Assembly (NCBI RefSeq): GCF_035610345.1
Contig: NZ_CP141215.1
Coordinates: 1 to 64,000 of the forward strand
Direction: 5' to 3'
DNA: 64,000 nucleotides
Origin: Sinorhizobium meliloti
GTDB taxonomy: Bacteria > Pseudomonadota > Alphaproteobacteria > Rhizobiales > Rhizobiaceae
The notes beneath the pieces are model-generated. The model did no database searches. It worked only from the letters and a program-made list of their open reading frames with translations, and had not been told where the DNA came from. The first letter of the stretch is position 1. The number at the start of each line of letters is the position of its first letter. This document shows, in pieces, positions 44,286 through 53,545 of this stretch. A program made the position numbers and the translations under genes.

Positions 44286-47200
44286 ATGGACCCTATCCCC
44301 ATCGTCAAGCCTGTTCTAAGATTGGTTCCCAACGGGGTCGTCGACGGCAAGCTTCGCATGACGCTGATCGCAACGCCCGTGATGGCGGAGGGCGGTTTTG
44401 CCATCAACCAATGGCCGGGCAAGATCCGGGACGAGATCCTAAAGGCCGTTTCGGGCCAGGCGGAAGACAACGCCATTCCCGTCTTACTGGACCCGCCGCC
44501 GTCGGGCGAGACGAAACCGTTAGCCTCGTTTCGACAGGCGAGCCTTCCAGAGAGACTTCAGTCCCATGTGAACGATGCTTGGGCGTCGCTCGTTCCGACC
44601 AACAGCGAAGAGCTCTGGGAAAAGCTGCTTCTTACCATCCATCGCTCACTGGCGTCACAGACCTTCCTGAATGGGCTCGACGATGCGCCGCCCTCGCGCA
44701 GCGCGACCCCGCAGCCTGATGGATCGTACCAGGCGCAGGAAGCGCTCGATCCGAACGCTCAACTGAAGATCAAGGCGGTTCTCCCGGTCAAGCATGGCGA
44801 CCTCGCGCTTTTGCTGGAGTTCGAGCGGGCGAAGCGCGTCAGCGAACTCGTCGACGGCAGAACCGCTCCCCGCAGGCCGCGAACCGACGGTGGATACACC
44901 CTGAGCGACGAGGACGCCGGTGTTATCCTTCCGACCGTTGAGGACAAGACCGACAAAGATCAGACAATCGGCAAACAGCTCGACGAGCTGGTGGCGGCCA
45001 AGAAGCTGGCCGAGCTGCAGCAGGCTTTTGATTTACTTAGCGCAGAACGCGCGAACTCCGCCGCCAATGTCTGCAAGGTGCTGCGCAAGCCGGACCTTAC
45101 CGCCGTCGGCCAGCAGGATGAAACGCGCCAGGCGGCGCTTGCGAGCCACACCGCAGCGACCTGGGAGCAGGCCCCCTCCGATCAGACCAACACCATGCTC
45201 GAACGCATAGTGCAGTGTTATCAGGCGATCGTGTCGTCGCCGGCATGGTCGCGCTTCTTCGGCTTCGCCTTCGATATGGAGATGGAGTTGTCGGGAGCAA
45301 TGCCCGACTGGATATCCACCGGCGACTATCCAGTAAGCATCAAGTTCGGTCAGGTTACCAAGACCGTTGGACGGCCATGGTCGGCGGTGGATACGGACGG
45401 ATGGCCGCGCCCCGACATGTCGCGCGGCGGATTGGACAAGGGCCTGTTCCTGATGGGCGCCGACTGCGTGCCCGGCGATGACTTGCCACGCTTCGACTTG
45501 GTGACGCTCGACGTGCGCCACGCCACGGAAGCGGTCGTGCGGCCGCTTGGAACCGACGGCGAGGGTCGCGCCTTCCAGACTGCCGGCATGACGCTCATCG
45601 ACCGCCGTCGAGCCGAGGATGTGCGCGCTCAGTTGCGCCGGACGTCGACTGAGAAGGACCAGGCGGATGTCCGGCTCTACGCGCAGGACATGGTCGTGGG
45701 ACGCCGCCTCGACGCCGGGACGAAGACTGACGACGGCATCGTCTGGCGGGCGCTGGGCAGGAAACTCGTGACTTATGGATTTCGCCGCGAAGACGCGGAA
45801 GGACCTGACGATTTCGCTGAGGTCGACGACTCCCTCGCCGATATCGTTCTCAATCAGAGGGACGCGACGGGTACCCGAACGCTGGAGGAAGCGGTCATCA
45901 GCCCCTCCGCACGCCTCACCCCCACTCCCGGAGGCGAGACCAGAGATAAAGATGTTTTTGTCGACGAGGCGTTCGCGACGTGGACCGGCGCCCCTATGGG
46001 GGTTAACACGGCGCCGAAATCGGGACTTGGGGACTTGGCGCTTCTGCCCTTCCTGCAACGGCACTCCCTTCCTTCAACGGGTGCCAAACCCGAGGCGCTC
46101 GTGCCGCCGCTGCGCTATGGGCGCAGCTATCGCTTCGGCATGCGCGCGGTCTTTCTGGGCGGTCTGTCGAAGAGTGTCGCGGATGCCGCCACCCTCTATG
46201 AAAAGGAAGAGCAGGCCTACACTTATCCGCGCGACCCGAGCCCGGATGCACAGGTGCCCATGCGCCGGTTCCTGCGGCAGGAGGCGATCGGCGCGCCCGC
46301 CGTACTGCTTCCGGGCGCGGTCCTCGGCGCCAGGATCGACGAAATGGATTTCGGCACAGTGCAATCCGCAGTGCTCCGCTCTCTGCCGCGAGGATACGTC
46401 GCCCCGGAGGATCTGCCGCTGAAGGTCAAGGGCAGACCCTACGTCCCGGCGAAGGATCGCGTTACCTCGGACGAGATCGTGCGCATCTTCACGCCCCCGC
46501 AGGCGTCGCTGGACGAGCTTTTGCGCGCCGGCGCTTTCGACGAAGCGGCGGGCCGCGGCGACATGGCACTTGGCGGCCTTCGCGACATTGCGTTCGGCGT
46601 GCCGGAGCCGCTGGTGAAGTCGAAGGATGCCGCCTCTGGCCAGGGCGGCTTCCCGATCGCGCTGATCGACGAGCAGCGTGCCTTCGGCCACACCCCGACC
46701 AGACGCAAGCTGGCTCCGGGATGGAGTATTCCTCCGGTCGCCGATCGCCCGGCAGTCAGGGGCGCGGCCATCCTCATCGGCCGCCGCGCATTTCAGCGTT
46801 TTGGCGGTCCGCCGTTGACGCCGCGGCCCTACTATCCTGATCCCTATGCGCGCATGCTGGTTCTGCGGATGCGCCGCCGCACCGACGGCGCCTATGTCGG
46901 TCCAGCCGCGAAGGTGACAGTCTACGACGACGTGTCGAAATATCCCAATGCGATGCCGACCGTCGTGGTGATCAAGAAAGCGGACGGCGACTTGGCCGAG
47001 GCCGCGATCAGTCCGGCGACAGCGATCCGCACCGATGGTGTCACGTTCGGCGGCAAGAGCGGGCAGCGAGCCCAGCGCGTCGAGGTGACCTTGGCGCGCG
47101 GCGATGACTTTGACCTAGAGGCCTTCTATCTCCCGAGTGACGACCACAGCCTCGCCACGCACTTCGCGCTCACCGAGATGGTCGGGGCATACAAGCTCGC

Positions 47201-49586
47201 CCTCGAGCGGGCGGGCAGCAAAGACCCGTATCCGATCGCCGCCCACATCACGACCGGCTTCTTCGACGTGCCTCCCGACGACCGCCTGCTGGCCCTGGCA
47301 AGCAACATCAGGGAGTTCGCTTGCGGTGAAGGCAGCCACGAGAACGCCGGCGGCACAATCGAGGAGCTTGCGGGCGTGTTCTCGATGCGTGTCGCGCACG
47401 CGGTGAACTTGCCGCTGGCAGCCCCCGCCTTCCAAGGGTCGGACATGCGTGTTTTCCGAAAGGCGTTCACCACGTCGACTTATGTCCACAAATTCGCGAT
47501 CGACCCCGATTTCGACGGAACGCCGCCGGCAGGCAATCAAAGTCCGGACGCAGAGCCCCGCCACAGGCCTTCGGGCCTCGACCCGACACAGATTACGCTG
47601 GCCGAGCTCGAAAGGCTGAAATCGTCCGATTTGCGGGATGTCCCCGGCACGCACAGCTTCGTCCTGTCGGGGCGGATCGCATTCGATCGGCGGACCACCT
47701 CGGCCATCGAGGTGCTGGCGACATGCGTCTCCCCGCGCGAGGTGCTCATCGACGATCCGGCGAGGCGCCGTCCACCCAAGGCGCGGGTTTCGGGCGCGTG
47801 GCCTAGGAGGACTGTCGTCGCCGACGATACCGGCAATCCAATTCCGCCCGAGCGCCGCCCGGCACGGGACGTGGACGTCTATGGCTTTGAAGCCATCGAC
47901 ATGAAGACCGGCGCGGTCACGCTCCACGATTCCGAAGTCACGCTGCTGCGCATCGACAACATCGCGGCGCCAGGTGCGGGGGCGCTTGCATCGGCCGATC
48001 CCGGAGCATCGGAGGACATCATCGACCTATCTTTAGCCCACATCGCGGCGCAACTCGGGCGCCGTGTCACCAATGCTGCCGGCGACACATTGTTCAGCGC
48101 ATCGCAGTTGCATGTGTTTCCCGATAGCAAAGCGCGGCGACTGCGGCTGCGCCTTCGGGCCGTTTCACGCTTCGGGCCAGACTTCGAGACTGCCGGCCGG
48201 TGGACGGGAGCGGACGGAAATTCGCAACCGGTGGTCCGGTTGCGCCAGCCACTCATTCCGGCCGAGCAATCGCTGGAGAGCGCAAAGCCAGAGCCCGCGG
48301 CGCGCCGCCAGGTGCCGGGGGATTCCAAGGAGCCGCCGGCCAATGAGGTTCTGGTCGAAGCCGACGGCAGCGCCGTATCGCTGTGGCTGCCGTCCAGCAG
48401 CCGCCCGGCCAAATGCGCGGTTCTCTCGCCGGTTCCGGTGTTCCGGTTCACGCGCGGCACCAAAGGCACGCTTGAGGATTCCACGGAACGCATAAGCGGC
48501 GTGCGCATCTATATGGAGCGCGGGTGGTTCTCGGCGGGCGAGAACGAACGGCTCGGCGTCGTCATGCTGCCTTCGAGCAACGTCGTACCGGGAGGCGACG
48601 CGTTCCTGCCCGACGATCGCTATGGGCCCATCGGTGCGTACGTTTCACGCTGGGGCGGCGACCCCCTCAACCACGACTACGCGCCGCTGGTCACCGGTCT
48701 TTCCGTAGGGGCTTTCCTCTCCCCGCCTGAGCCGCTGAGCTATGTGATCGTCCCGGTGCAGATCCCCAAGCCGCCGGGGGCCCGCGACAATACAACCGTG
48801 CTGGAAACTGCCGACCTCTTGACCTACGAGCCCCGTTTCGACGTCGACCGCGAACAATGGTTTGTCGATCTGGACATTCAGGCTCCGGAAACGCCGAACC
48901 TGTTCGTGCGCTTCGGACTGGTCCGCTATCAAAGAAACACCATTCTTCCGACGCTTGAGGCATCTGAACCGGTCGTGGTCTGGACGCAGATCCTTCCCTC
49001 ACGAACGTTGATCAGCACGGTCACGACGCAACAGGCTCCGCCTGCCGCAGGGCAAGCAGAACCAACCGTCATGGTGACCGTGACCGCGAGTGTGACTGGC
49101 CCGAGTTTCAAGCGTCGGCGAATTCCGAAGCAACCGGGGCAGAATGGGGACGCAACGCAGGACGAGGAGGCCGGCGAGGTTGCGAAGCCGGACCAGTTCC
49201 GCAGGCTCAACCGGCCCACCATGCGGTTCCGGCTCATGCATGAGAGCGGCGACCGCGACGATCTCCGGCGCGTGACTATGGGTATCGGCGACGTTCCGTT
49301 CGGACCGGTGAAGCAGGAGGAAAGGGCCAAGCGATCGACTCTTGCGAACAACCACGCCATCAGCATCTGCAAGTTCAATTTCGACAAGAAGGACCTCGAC
49401 GCGCTAGGCCCGGGCGTCGTGTACGTCTATGCTGAAGAGATCGAGAGCTTCATGCCGGCGACCTATGCGAAGGAGCCCACTCCTGTTGAAGCCATCTTCA
49501 TGCCGACGACGTTTGTCGATTCCGGACCGAGATTCGCCGCGCGGTTGGACCTGCGCAGCATAGAAGCTGCCGATGGTGGCTTATGA
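44286..49586 (+). CDS. Giant partner protein of 1766 residues, unknown family
   Basis: ATG 44286 follows ACGGAAG, 15 bp after the first giant gene. The protein has no signal peptide or membrane helix at its N-terminus (MDPIPIVKPVLRLVPNGVVD). It contains a helical region near residues 150-320, then long beta-rich, proline-containing stretches to the end. The C-terminal part has a segment of alternating charged and hydrophobic residues (QWFVDLDIQAPETPNLFVRF). No nuclease, protease, kinase or transferase motif was recognised. Linkage to the Tat-exported giant and to tatA suggests that the two form a complex, and this one might be co-exported bound to its partner. That is inference. Confidence 0.75.
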   Translation: MDPIPIVKPVLRLVPNGVVDGKLRMTLIATPVMAEGGFAINQWPGKIRDEILKAVSGQAEDNAIPVLLDPPPSGETKPLASFRQASLPERLQSHVNDAWASLVPTNSEELWEKLLLTIHRSLASQTFLNGLDDAPPSRSATPQPDGSYQAQEALDPNAQLKIKAVLPVKHGDLALLLEFERAKRVSELVDGRTAPRRPRTDGGYTLSDEDAGVILPTVEDKTDKDQTIGKQLDELVAAKKLAELQQAFDLLSAERANSAANVCKVLRKPDLTAVGQQDETRQAALASHTAATWEQAPSDQTNTMLERIVQCYQAIVSSPAWSRFFGFAFDMEMELSGAMPDWISTGDYPVSIKFGQVTKTVGRPWSAVDTDGWPRPDMSRGGLDKGLFLMGADCVPGDDLPRFDLVTLDVRHATEAVVRPLGTDGEGRAFQTAGMTLIDRRRAEDVRAQLRRTSTEKDQADVRLYAQDMVVGRRLDAGTKTDDGIVWRALGRKLVTYGFRREDAEGPDDFAEVDDSLADIVLNQRDATGTRTLEEAVISPSARLTPTPGGETRDKDVFVDEAFATWTGAPMGVNTAPKSGLGDLALLPFLQRHSLPSTGAKPEALVPPLRYGRSYRFGMRAVFLGGLSKSVADAATLYEKEEQAYTYPRDPSPDAQVPMRRFLRQEAIGAPAVLLPGAVLGARIDEMDFGTVQSAVLRSLPRGYVAPEDLPLKVKGRPYVPAKDRVTSDEIVRIFTPPQASLDELLRAGAFDEAAGRGDMALGGLRDIAFGVPEPLVKSKDAASGQGGFPIALIDEQRAFGHTPTRRKLAPGWSIPPVADRPAVRGAAILIGRRAFQRFGGPPLTPRPYYPDPYARMLVLRMRRRTDGAYVGPAAKVTVYDDVSKYPNAMPTVVVIKKADGDLAEAAISPATAIRTDGVTFGGKSGQRAQRVEVTLARGDDFDLEAFYLPSDDHSLATHFALTEMVGAYKLALERAGSKDPYPIAAHITTGFFDVPPDDRLLALASNIREFACGEGSHENAGGTIEELAGVFSMRVAHAVNLPLAAPAFQGSDMRVFRKAFTTSTYVHKFAIDPDFDGTPPAGNQSPDAEPRHRPSGLDPTQITLAELERLKSSDLRDVPGTHSFVLSGRIAFDRRTTSAIEVLATCVSPREVLIDDPARRRPPKARVSGAWPRRTVVADDTGNPIPPERRPARDVDVYGFEAIDMKTGAVTLHDSEVTLLRIDNIAAPGAGALASADPGASEDIIDLSLAHIAAQLGRRVTNAAGDTLFSASQLHVFPDSKARRLRLRLRAVSRFGPDFETAGRWTGADGNSQPVVRLRQPLIPAEQSLESAKPEPAARRQVPGDSKEPPANEVLVEADGSAVSLWLPSSSRPAKCAVLSPVPVFRFTRGTKGTLEDSTERISGVRIYMERGWFSAGENERLGVVMLPSSNVVPGGDAFLPDDRYGPIGAYVSRWGGDPLNHDYAPLVTGLSVGAFLSPPEPLSYVIVPVQIPKPPGARDNTTVLETADLLTYEPRFDVDREQWFVDLDIQAPETPNLFVRFGLVRYQRNTILPTLEASEPVVVWTQILPSRTLISTVTTQQAPPAAGQAEPTVMVTVTASVTGPSFKRRRIPKQPGQNGDATQDEEAGEVAKPDQFRRLNRPTMRFRLMHESGDRDDLRRVTMGIGDVPFGPVKQEERAKRSTLANNHAISICKFNFDKKDLDALGPGVVYVYAEEIESFMPATYAKEPTPVEAIFMPTTFVDSGPRFAARLDLRSIEAADGGL

Positions 49587-49635
49587 TGGACGATTTCAGC
49601 AGTCTTGCTTGGATCGCATTTAAGAGGGATTGGAC

Positions 49636-49803
49636 ATGGGTGGGTTGAGTGTTTGGCACTGGTTGATCGTATTGGCGATCGTGGTCCTGCTCTTCGGCCG
49701 CGGCCGGATCTCGGGCCTGATGGGCGACTTGGGCAGCGGCCTCGGTGTCTTCCGGCGCGAGTCGGGCGGCAGCAGCAACAAGCGGAATCTCGATGAACGT
49801 TGA
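49636..49803 (+). CDS. tatA: TatA-like twin-arginine translocase subunit
   Basis: ATG 49636 follows AGAGGG at 49623-49628. The 55-residue product reads [20 protein letters not shown] then [20 protein letters not shown]: one membrane helix, the FG hinge (F20, G21), an amphipathic helix and a short polar tail, which is the TatA/TatE pattern. TatA oligomers form the pore for folded Tat substrates. It is the third gene after the giant pair, 49 bp downstream, with no tatB or tatC nearby. It probably supplements the chromosomal TatBC for the very large Tat cargo encoded upstream. Confidence 0.85.
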   Translation: MGGLSVWHWLIVLAIVVLLFGRGRISGLMGDLGSGLGVFRRESGGSSNKRNLDER

Positions 49804-49894
49804 CTAGGTGGACGACTGACAAATGGGCGTGAGCCGAACGTTAAAGTCAGCTGGAATGCTCTGCGGCGGCAAAGCCGGCGTGTGACGCAGGGGG

Positions 49895-49999
49895 GACGTG
49901 TTCGATTATATCGAGCGCTTCTACAACCCTCGGCGACGGCACTCGACACTGGGCTATATGAGCCCCGTCGAGTTCGAGGAGAAAGCTATGCTAGCTTAA
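49895..49999 (+). mobile_element. IS3-family transposase C-terminal fragment
   Basis: The frame reads DVFDYIERFYNPRRRHSTLG then YMSPVEFEEKAMLA and stops at 49999, the typical end of an IS3-family OrfB integrase domain. It is followed by an IS3-like terminus (GGTGTCCGAAAAACCGGCAG near 50002). The rest of the element is absent. It lies 90 bp after tatA and marks a boundary of the giant-protein cargo. Confidence 0.75.
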
Positions 50000-50329
50000 C
50001 TTGGTGTCCGAAAAACCGGCAGCAGGCCATTGAGCCGAATTGGAACGGCAGCTTACCGCCGAGCGCTTCCCACAACCGGACCGTCCGGACACGGCCCCAC
50101 TCACGACGTTCGACGTGGTGTCCCGAAGCGTCCGAAAAGTCCGCATGTCGGCCGTTCGTGCTGGCCGCAGCGAGCGACTGCCTACCACCGACACGTAAAA
50201 TCATACCGCGGCCGCTACCGAGGCGGCTCTCCGATTGCACGGCCTGCGAAAGAGCAGCCTCAAAAGCAGGTCAGGTCCGGCCACGAAGACGGGCGGATTT
50301 ACGCCGACCTCGAAAAAAACAACTGAGCT
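50000..50329. other. Intergenic region with no supported gene
   Basis: Overlapping frames on both strands are of low complexity and lack ribosome binding sites. The sequence begins with the IS3 end and then resembles ordinary rhizobial intergenic DNA. Confidence 0.5.
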
Positions 50330-50542
50330 TTAGAAGGGCCAGAAGCCGGCAAGATAGCTTGCCGTGTCGTTTAGCCAAACCATCGTGTCACGATACCAGG
50401 CCATCACTGACTCATAGACATATTGGACGAAGCCTAGAAACATCACAAAAACGATGACCACACCCAAGAACTTCCCGAACCCCTCGTCACCTTTGGGATC
50501 GTTGCTCTGAATGACGTATTGTTGACGGTTATCGTTGAGCAT
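50330..50542 (-). CDS. Small membrane protein downstream of the relaxase
   Basis: The 70-residue product (ATG 50542, AGAGG directly upstream) has one strong membrane helix (residues ~25-46, FLGVVIVFVMFLGFVQYVYE) and an aromatic C-terminus (YLAGFWPF). It begins 6 bp after the relaxase stop, so it is the third gene of the mobilisation operon. Function is unknown; small membrane proteins at this place may influence relaxosome docking or surface exclusion. Confidence 0.65.
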   Translation of the reverse strand: MLNDNRQQYVIQSNDPKGDEGFGKFLGVVIVFVMFLGFVQYVYESVMAWYRDTMVWLNDTASYLAGFWPF

Positions 50543-50548
50543 TGCCTC

Positions 50549-53044
50549 TTAACGGTCCCGGTCGTCGCGGTCGCGTTCCCTCTGTTGCATTTGTTCCCGC
50601 TCCAGCTCGTCTAAACGAGGAATATGCTGTTGGGCGGGGTCTGTCCGCGTCGTTTCTCCGCTGCGTTGAGCGGCTTCCTTATCCTTATCTAGTCGACCTT
50701 GTAGGCGATTTATAGCATCGACCGTGGACGCCAACTCGTGAGCTTCGCGCGTGTCGTTGTCGATCGGCTGCCGATCAGGCTCATCGAGAGCTTCGAGCCG
50801 CTGGTCGGCAGCAGCATGCCCATTCGCCGGCGCCTTGTCCTTTTCTTCGATCGACCGATCGTCGTCGCGGTTCTTGACGTCTGCACGCTCGTCATCCTGT
50901 AGGTCCTGCGCTTCGGCTTGTCTTTCCGCGCGTATAATGGCCTGTCGCAAGTCGTGGTCCTGCTCGGCAACATCTCTCAGGTAGCTGTTTCCTTCGACAG
51001 CCAATCGCGCAGCCCTTTCCATCGCCTGTTGAAGGCCGGCTTGCATCCCGTCTTTGCGGTCGGCCGAAAACTTGCCGGCCTCGATCCGATCAAGTCCCTC
51101 TCGATAGTGCTCGATTTCGATCATGGCCTCGTTGCCGGCCTCAACAACAGCCTCGCCGTGCTTGGCGACCGCAGCGTCCCACTCGTCGCTGGCCGGATCA
51201 CGCGGCTCGCTGCGAAGCGATTCGCCACCTTGCTCCGCCAATGCCTCATTGCGCTGCTCGTAAAGGTCCACCAGCTCACGCTTCTGATTGACGAAATCTC
51301 GGGCCAGGCCGGCTATCTCGTCAAAGTCCGCCCGATCGTCTGCCGAGACCGACCGCTCCAACTTGAACAAGGCCGTCTCGACCTTCTTCTCGTAGGTCTC
51401 AAACTCTGCTCGTGACATTTCGCGCACTTCCTGACCCTCCAAAACCATCTCCTGCAATGTAGCCAAATTGATGCGGAAGTTCGATGCAAAATCCGCGCGC
51501 ATGACAGTGCCGCTCGTTTCCGTCTGCGCTATCGAAATGCTTGATTCTAAATTCTTTTGATGCTGCGTGGCATAGGCCACGGTTTGAAGATCACCACTCG
51601 CCAGGGCGACCTTCTGCCACGATTCCTGCACCTTTATGATGTACTGCCGGCTCCGATCGCTCTTCGGGACCGTGCGTCGGCCGCTACGCTTGGCGTCGTA
51701 TCGCGCCTGTGCAGCCTCGCTCGTCCCGACGTGCTCTGTGCGGCCTTCGCGGCTCACCGGCCGGACCTGGGTGCGCGTGAATGCCGGCGGGGTGGCAAAC
51801 TCGCGCCGGTCGGTCATTTCCATCTCAATGCCGTGCTCCCGCGCCTTCTCTGCCATGACCGATCGCCATTCGCGAAACACGGCAGGCGTCGTCTCGATGC
51901 GATCACCGGAATCCGATTTCATCGCCACGATCGCATGGGCATGCACATGCGGACGCTTTCCCCCCTCCCCCGCCTCTTTCGGATCGCTAGCCGGATCGTG
52001 CATGGCGAAGACATACCGGTTGCCAGCAAACTGATGCGCTAGGAAGTCGCGAACCGCGCCTTCGAACGCGGCAACGTCGGTCCCGGCCCGAGCCGACATG
52101 ATGACGTGCATCACGTCGCGGCTCTTGCGGCTGTGGAGCTCGCCGCGCCATTCCTTCTGCACCAGGTCGCCCGCGACCTTCTCATTCGCTATCAACTGGC
52201 CGCGATCGTCGCGAACATCGTCATGCCGATCGACCAGCCCACGCAAGCGGCTGGCGCCGAACTCAACGCCATTTCCGTAGCCATGAAAGGAGAACTTCGC
52301 CGCAGCCTCGCCCGCGGCCGCGCTGGCGTCGTATCGGCCCTGGATGATGCGGGCCGCCTTCACGTCGCCCGTTAGCCGCTCCCCCTGCCCGCTTCGCAAT
52401 ACGACAAGCCCCTGAACGGTCACGGAGCCGCCGTCATTTTTCGCGATAGCATAGGCATAGCGCCGGTCGCCAAAGCCGCAAGTCAGCGCACTCCGCACCT
52501 GCTCGTGCAATGCCTCGTCCGATGCAAAGCCGGACGCCGCGATTTCGACGGAAAAACTCCCAATGTCGCGGCTTTCTGCGCGGTTCTGAAAGAGGTGGTC
52601 CCAATCGCCACGGATGCGCGCCAGTTCCTCCCGCCCCTCGAGGATCCTGCCGCTTTCATTCTCCACCTTCAGCTCGCCGCCACGGGACACATAGTTCAGC
52701 ATCGCACCGACCCGAGCACCGCCGCCATATGATGCCATCTTAACGACCGCCGGCTGGCTTCCCTTCGCGATGGCCGCTAGCCGCGCCTCCATCGGCCGGG
52801 CGGCCGTTGTCGCCGGCGTCGCCTGCGCCCGAGGAGCCGCCCTGCCCTTCGATGCGGATCCACCGCCACCGGAAGCGCCGCCTGAGCCGCCGCCACCTGC
52901 AGCGCCGAGCTGAGCCAACTGCTTCAGGCGCCTGCGCATCTCTTCTTCTGCCGAAGCGCCGCGCCCGCCAGACGACATTTCGTGCAGCAGCGCTGCGCGC
53001 CGCTGCTCCCATTCGCTGGTGAATGCACCGAAGAAGATTTCCAA
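50549..53044 (-). CDS. MOBP/VirD2-like relaxase
   Basis: The 831-residue protein starts at TTG 53044 with GGGGAG in the end of mobC. After a Gly/Ala-rich N-terminal stretch (residues 1-95) comes the relaxase domain: candidate catalytic Tyr118 in GAMLNYVSRGGE, then the metal-binding histidine motif HVHAHAIV near residues 366-373. The second half is long, charged and helical (many E, R, D and Q), probably contacting VirD4 and the channel. It nicks oriT and leads the strand into the recipient. MobC lies directly upstream; a nic-like site lies about 0.5 kb upstream. Confidence 0.85.
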   Translation of the reverse strand: MEIFFGAFTSEWEQRRAALLHEMSSGGRGASAEEEMRRRLKQLAQLGAAGGGGSGGASGGGGSASKGRAAPRAQATPATTAARPMEARLAAIAKGSQPAVVKMASYGGGARVGAMLNYVSRGGELKVENESGRILEGREELARIRGDWDHLFQNRAESRDIGSFSVEIAASGFASDEALHEQVRSALTCGFGDRRYAYAIAKNDGGSVTVQGLVVLRSGQGERLTGDVKAARIIQGRYDASAAAGEAAAKFSFHGYGNGVEFGASRLRGLVDRHDDVRDDRGQLIANEKVAGDLVQKEWRGELHSRKSRDVMHVIMSARAGTDVAAFEGAVRDFLAHQFAGNRYVFAMHDPASDPKEAGEGGKRPHVHAHAIVAMKSDSGDRIETTPAVFREWRSVMAEKAREHGIEMEMTDRREFATPPAFTRTQVRPVSREGRTEHVGTSEAAQARYDAKRSGRRTVPKSDRSRQYIIKVQESWQKVALASGDLQTVAYATQHQKNLESSISIAQTETSGTVMRADFASNFRINLATLQEMVLEGQEVREMSRAEFETYEKKVETALFKLERSVSADDRADFDEIAGLARDFVNQKRELVDLYEQRNEALAEQGGESLRSEPRDPASDEWDAAVAKHGEAVVEAGNEAMIEIEHYREGLDRIEAGKFSADRKDGMQAGLQQAMERAARLAVEGNSYLRDVAEQDHDLRQAIIRAERQAEAQDLQDDERADVKNRDDDRSIEEKDKAPANGHAAADQRLEALDEPDRQPIDNDTREAHELASTVDAINRLQGRLDKDKEAAQRSGETTRTDPAQQHIPRLDELEREQMQQRERDRDDRDR

Positions 53045-53047
53045 AGG

Positions 53048-53449
53048 CTACTTCTCCCCTCGACGCTGATAACCAGCTCGCCGCGTCAGAGCCCGCAGCT
53101 CGCTCATCACGGCCGCTTGAACCCGCTGCACGTTCTCCAGGTTGATGTCCAATTCGCTCGGGTGGACACCACGGCCGCTGTTGAGCGCCCTCGCAACCTG
53201 ATTCAGGTTGATGCCGATCATCCGCATGTCTTCCAGCAGAGCCGCCATGACCAGGCGGTCATCGCCGGTCAACATCGGCCGAACCCCCGCCCCCTCCAGA
53301 AGCAGCGACCGGAAAAAGCTGGATACCGTCATGCCGGCATCCTCGGCGGCCTTCTCGATCGCCGCATGTTCGTCACCCGTGACGCGGACATGCACAGTGC
53401 GATCTTTCTTTGCCGGCTCGAGAAGAGCGTGGAATTTCCCGTCATCCAT
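53048..53449 (-). CDS. MobC-like relaxosome accessory protein
   Basis: The 133-residue protein has a ribbon-helix-helix-like N-terminal part (RTVHVRVTGDEHAAIEKAAE, GMTVSSFFRSLLLEG) and a C-terminal segment typical of MobC-type proteins (DMRMIGINLNQVARALNSGR). Such proteins bind oriT and help the relaxase open the strands. It lies 3 bp before the relaxase start and shares its operon. Confidence 0.8.
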   Translation of the reverse strand: MDDGKFHALLEPAKKDRTVHVRVTGDEHAAIEKAAEDAGMTVSSFFRSLLLEGAGVRPMLTGDDRLVMAALLEDMRMIGINLNQVARALNSGRGVHPSELDINLENVQRVQAAVMSELRALTRRAGYQRRGEK

Positions 53450-53511
53450 TCGGCCGTTGGCCCCCTACTGGCGCTTGCGTCAGATGATCGAGGGCTCGTC
53501 CCTCGATTGGA

Positions 53512-53545
53512 GGAAAAGGGCGTAGCACATTTTTCCGTATCCTGC
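53512..53545 (+). promoter_or_regulatory. Candidate origin of transfer (oriT) with nic site
   Basis: TATCCTGC at 53538-53545 matches the core of P-type (RP4/VirD2) nic regions, in which the strand is cut after G (here between 53544 and 53545). Just upstream GGAAAA (53512-53517) and TTTTCC (53531-53536) form an inverted repeat. The site is 63-98 bp upstream of the mobC start. A GACCGGG/CCCGGTC hairpin at 53622-53642 lies beyond. Confidence 0.6.

Noticed and set aside
35281..49300. Many long opposite-strand frames within the two giant genes (up to several hundred codons)
   Set aside because: They mirror the high-GC codon pattern of the giant genes, lack ribosome binding sites and show Arg/Ala/Gly-biased composition typical of antisense shadows.
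49986..50457. Frames in 49986-50457 on both strands
   Set aside because: Low-complexity and Arg-rich, no ribosome binding sites, partly covering an IS3 end.
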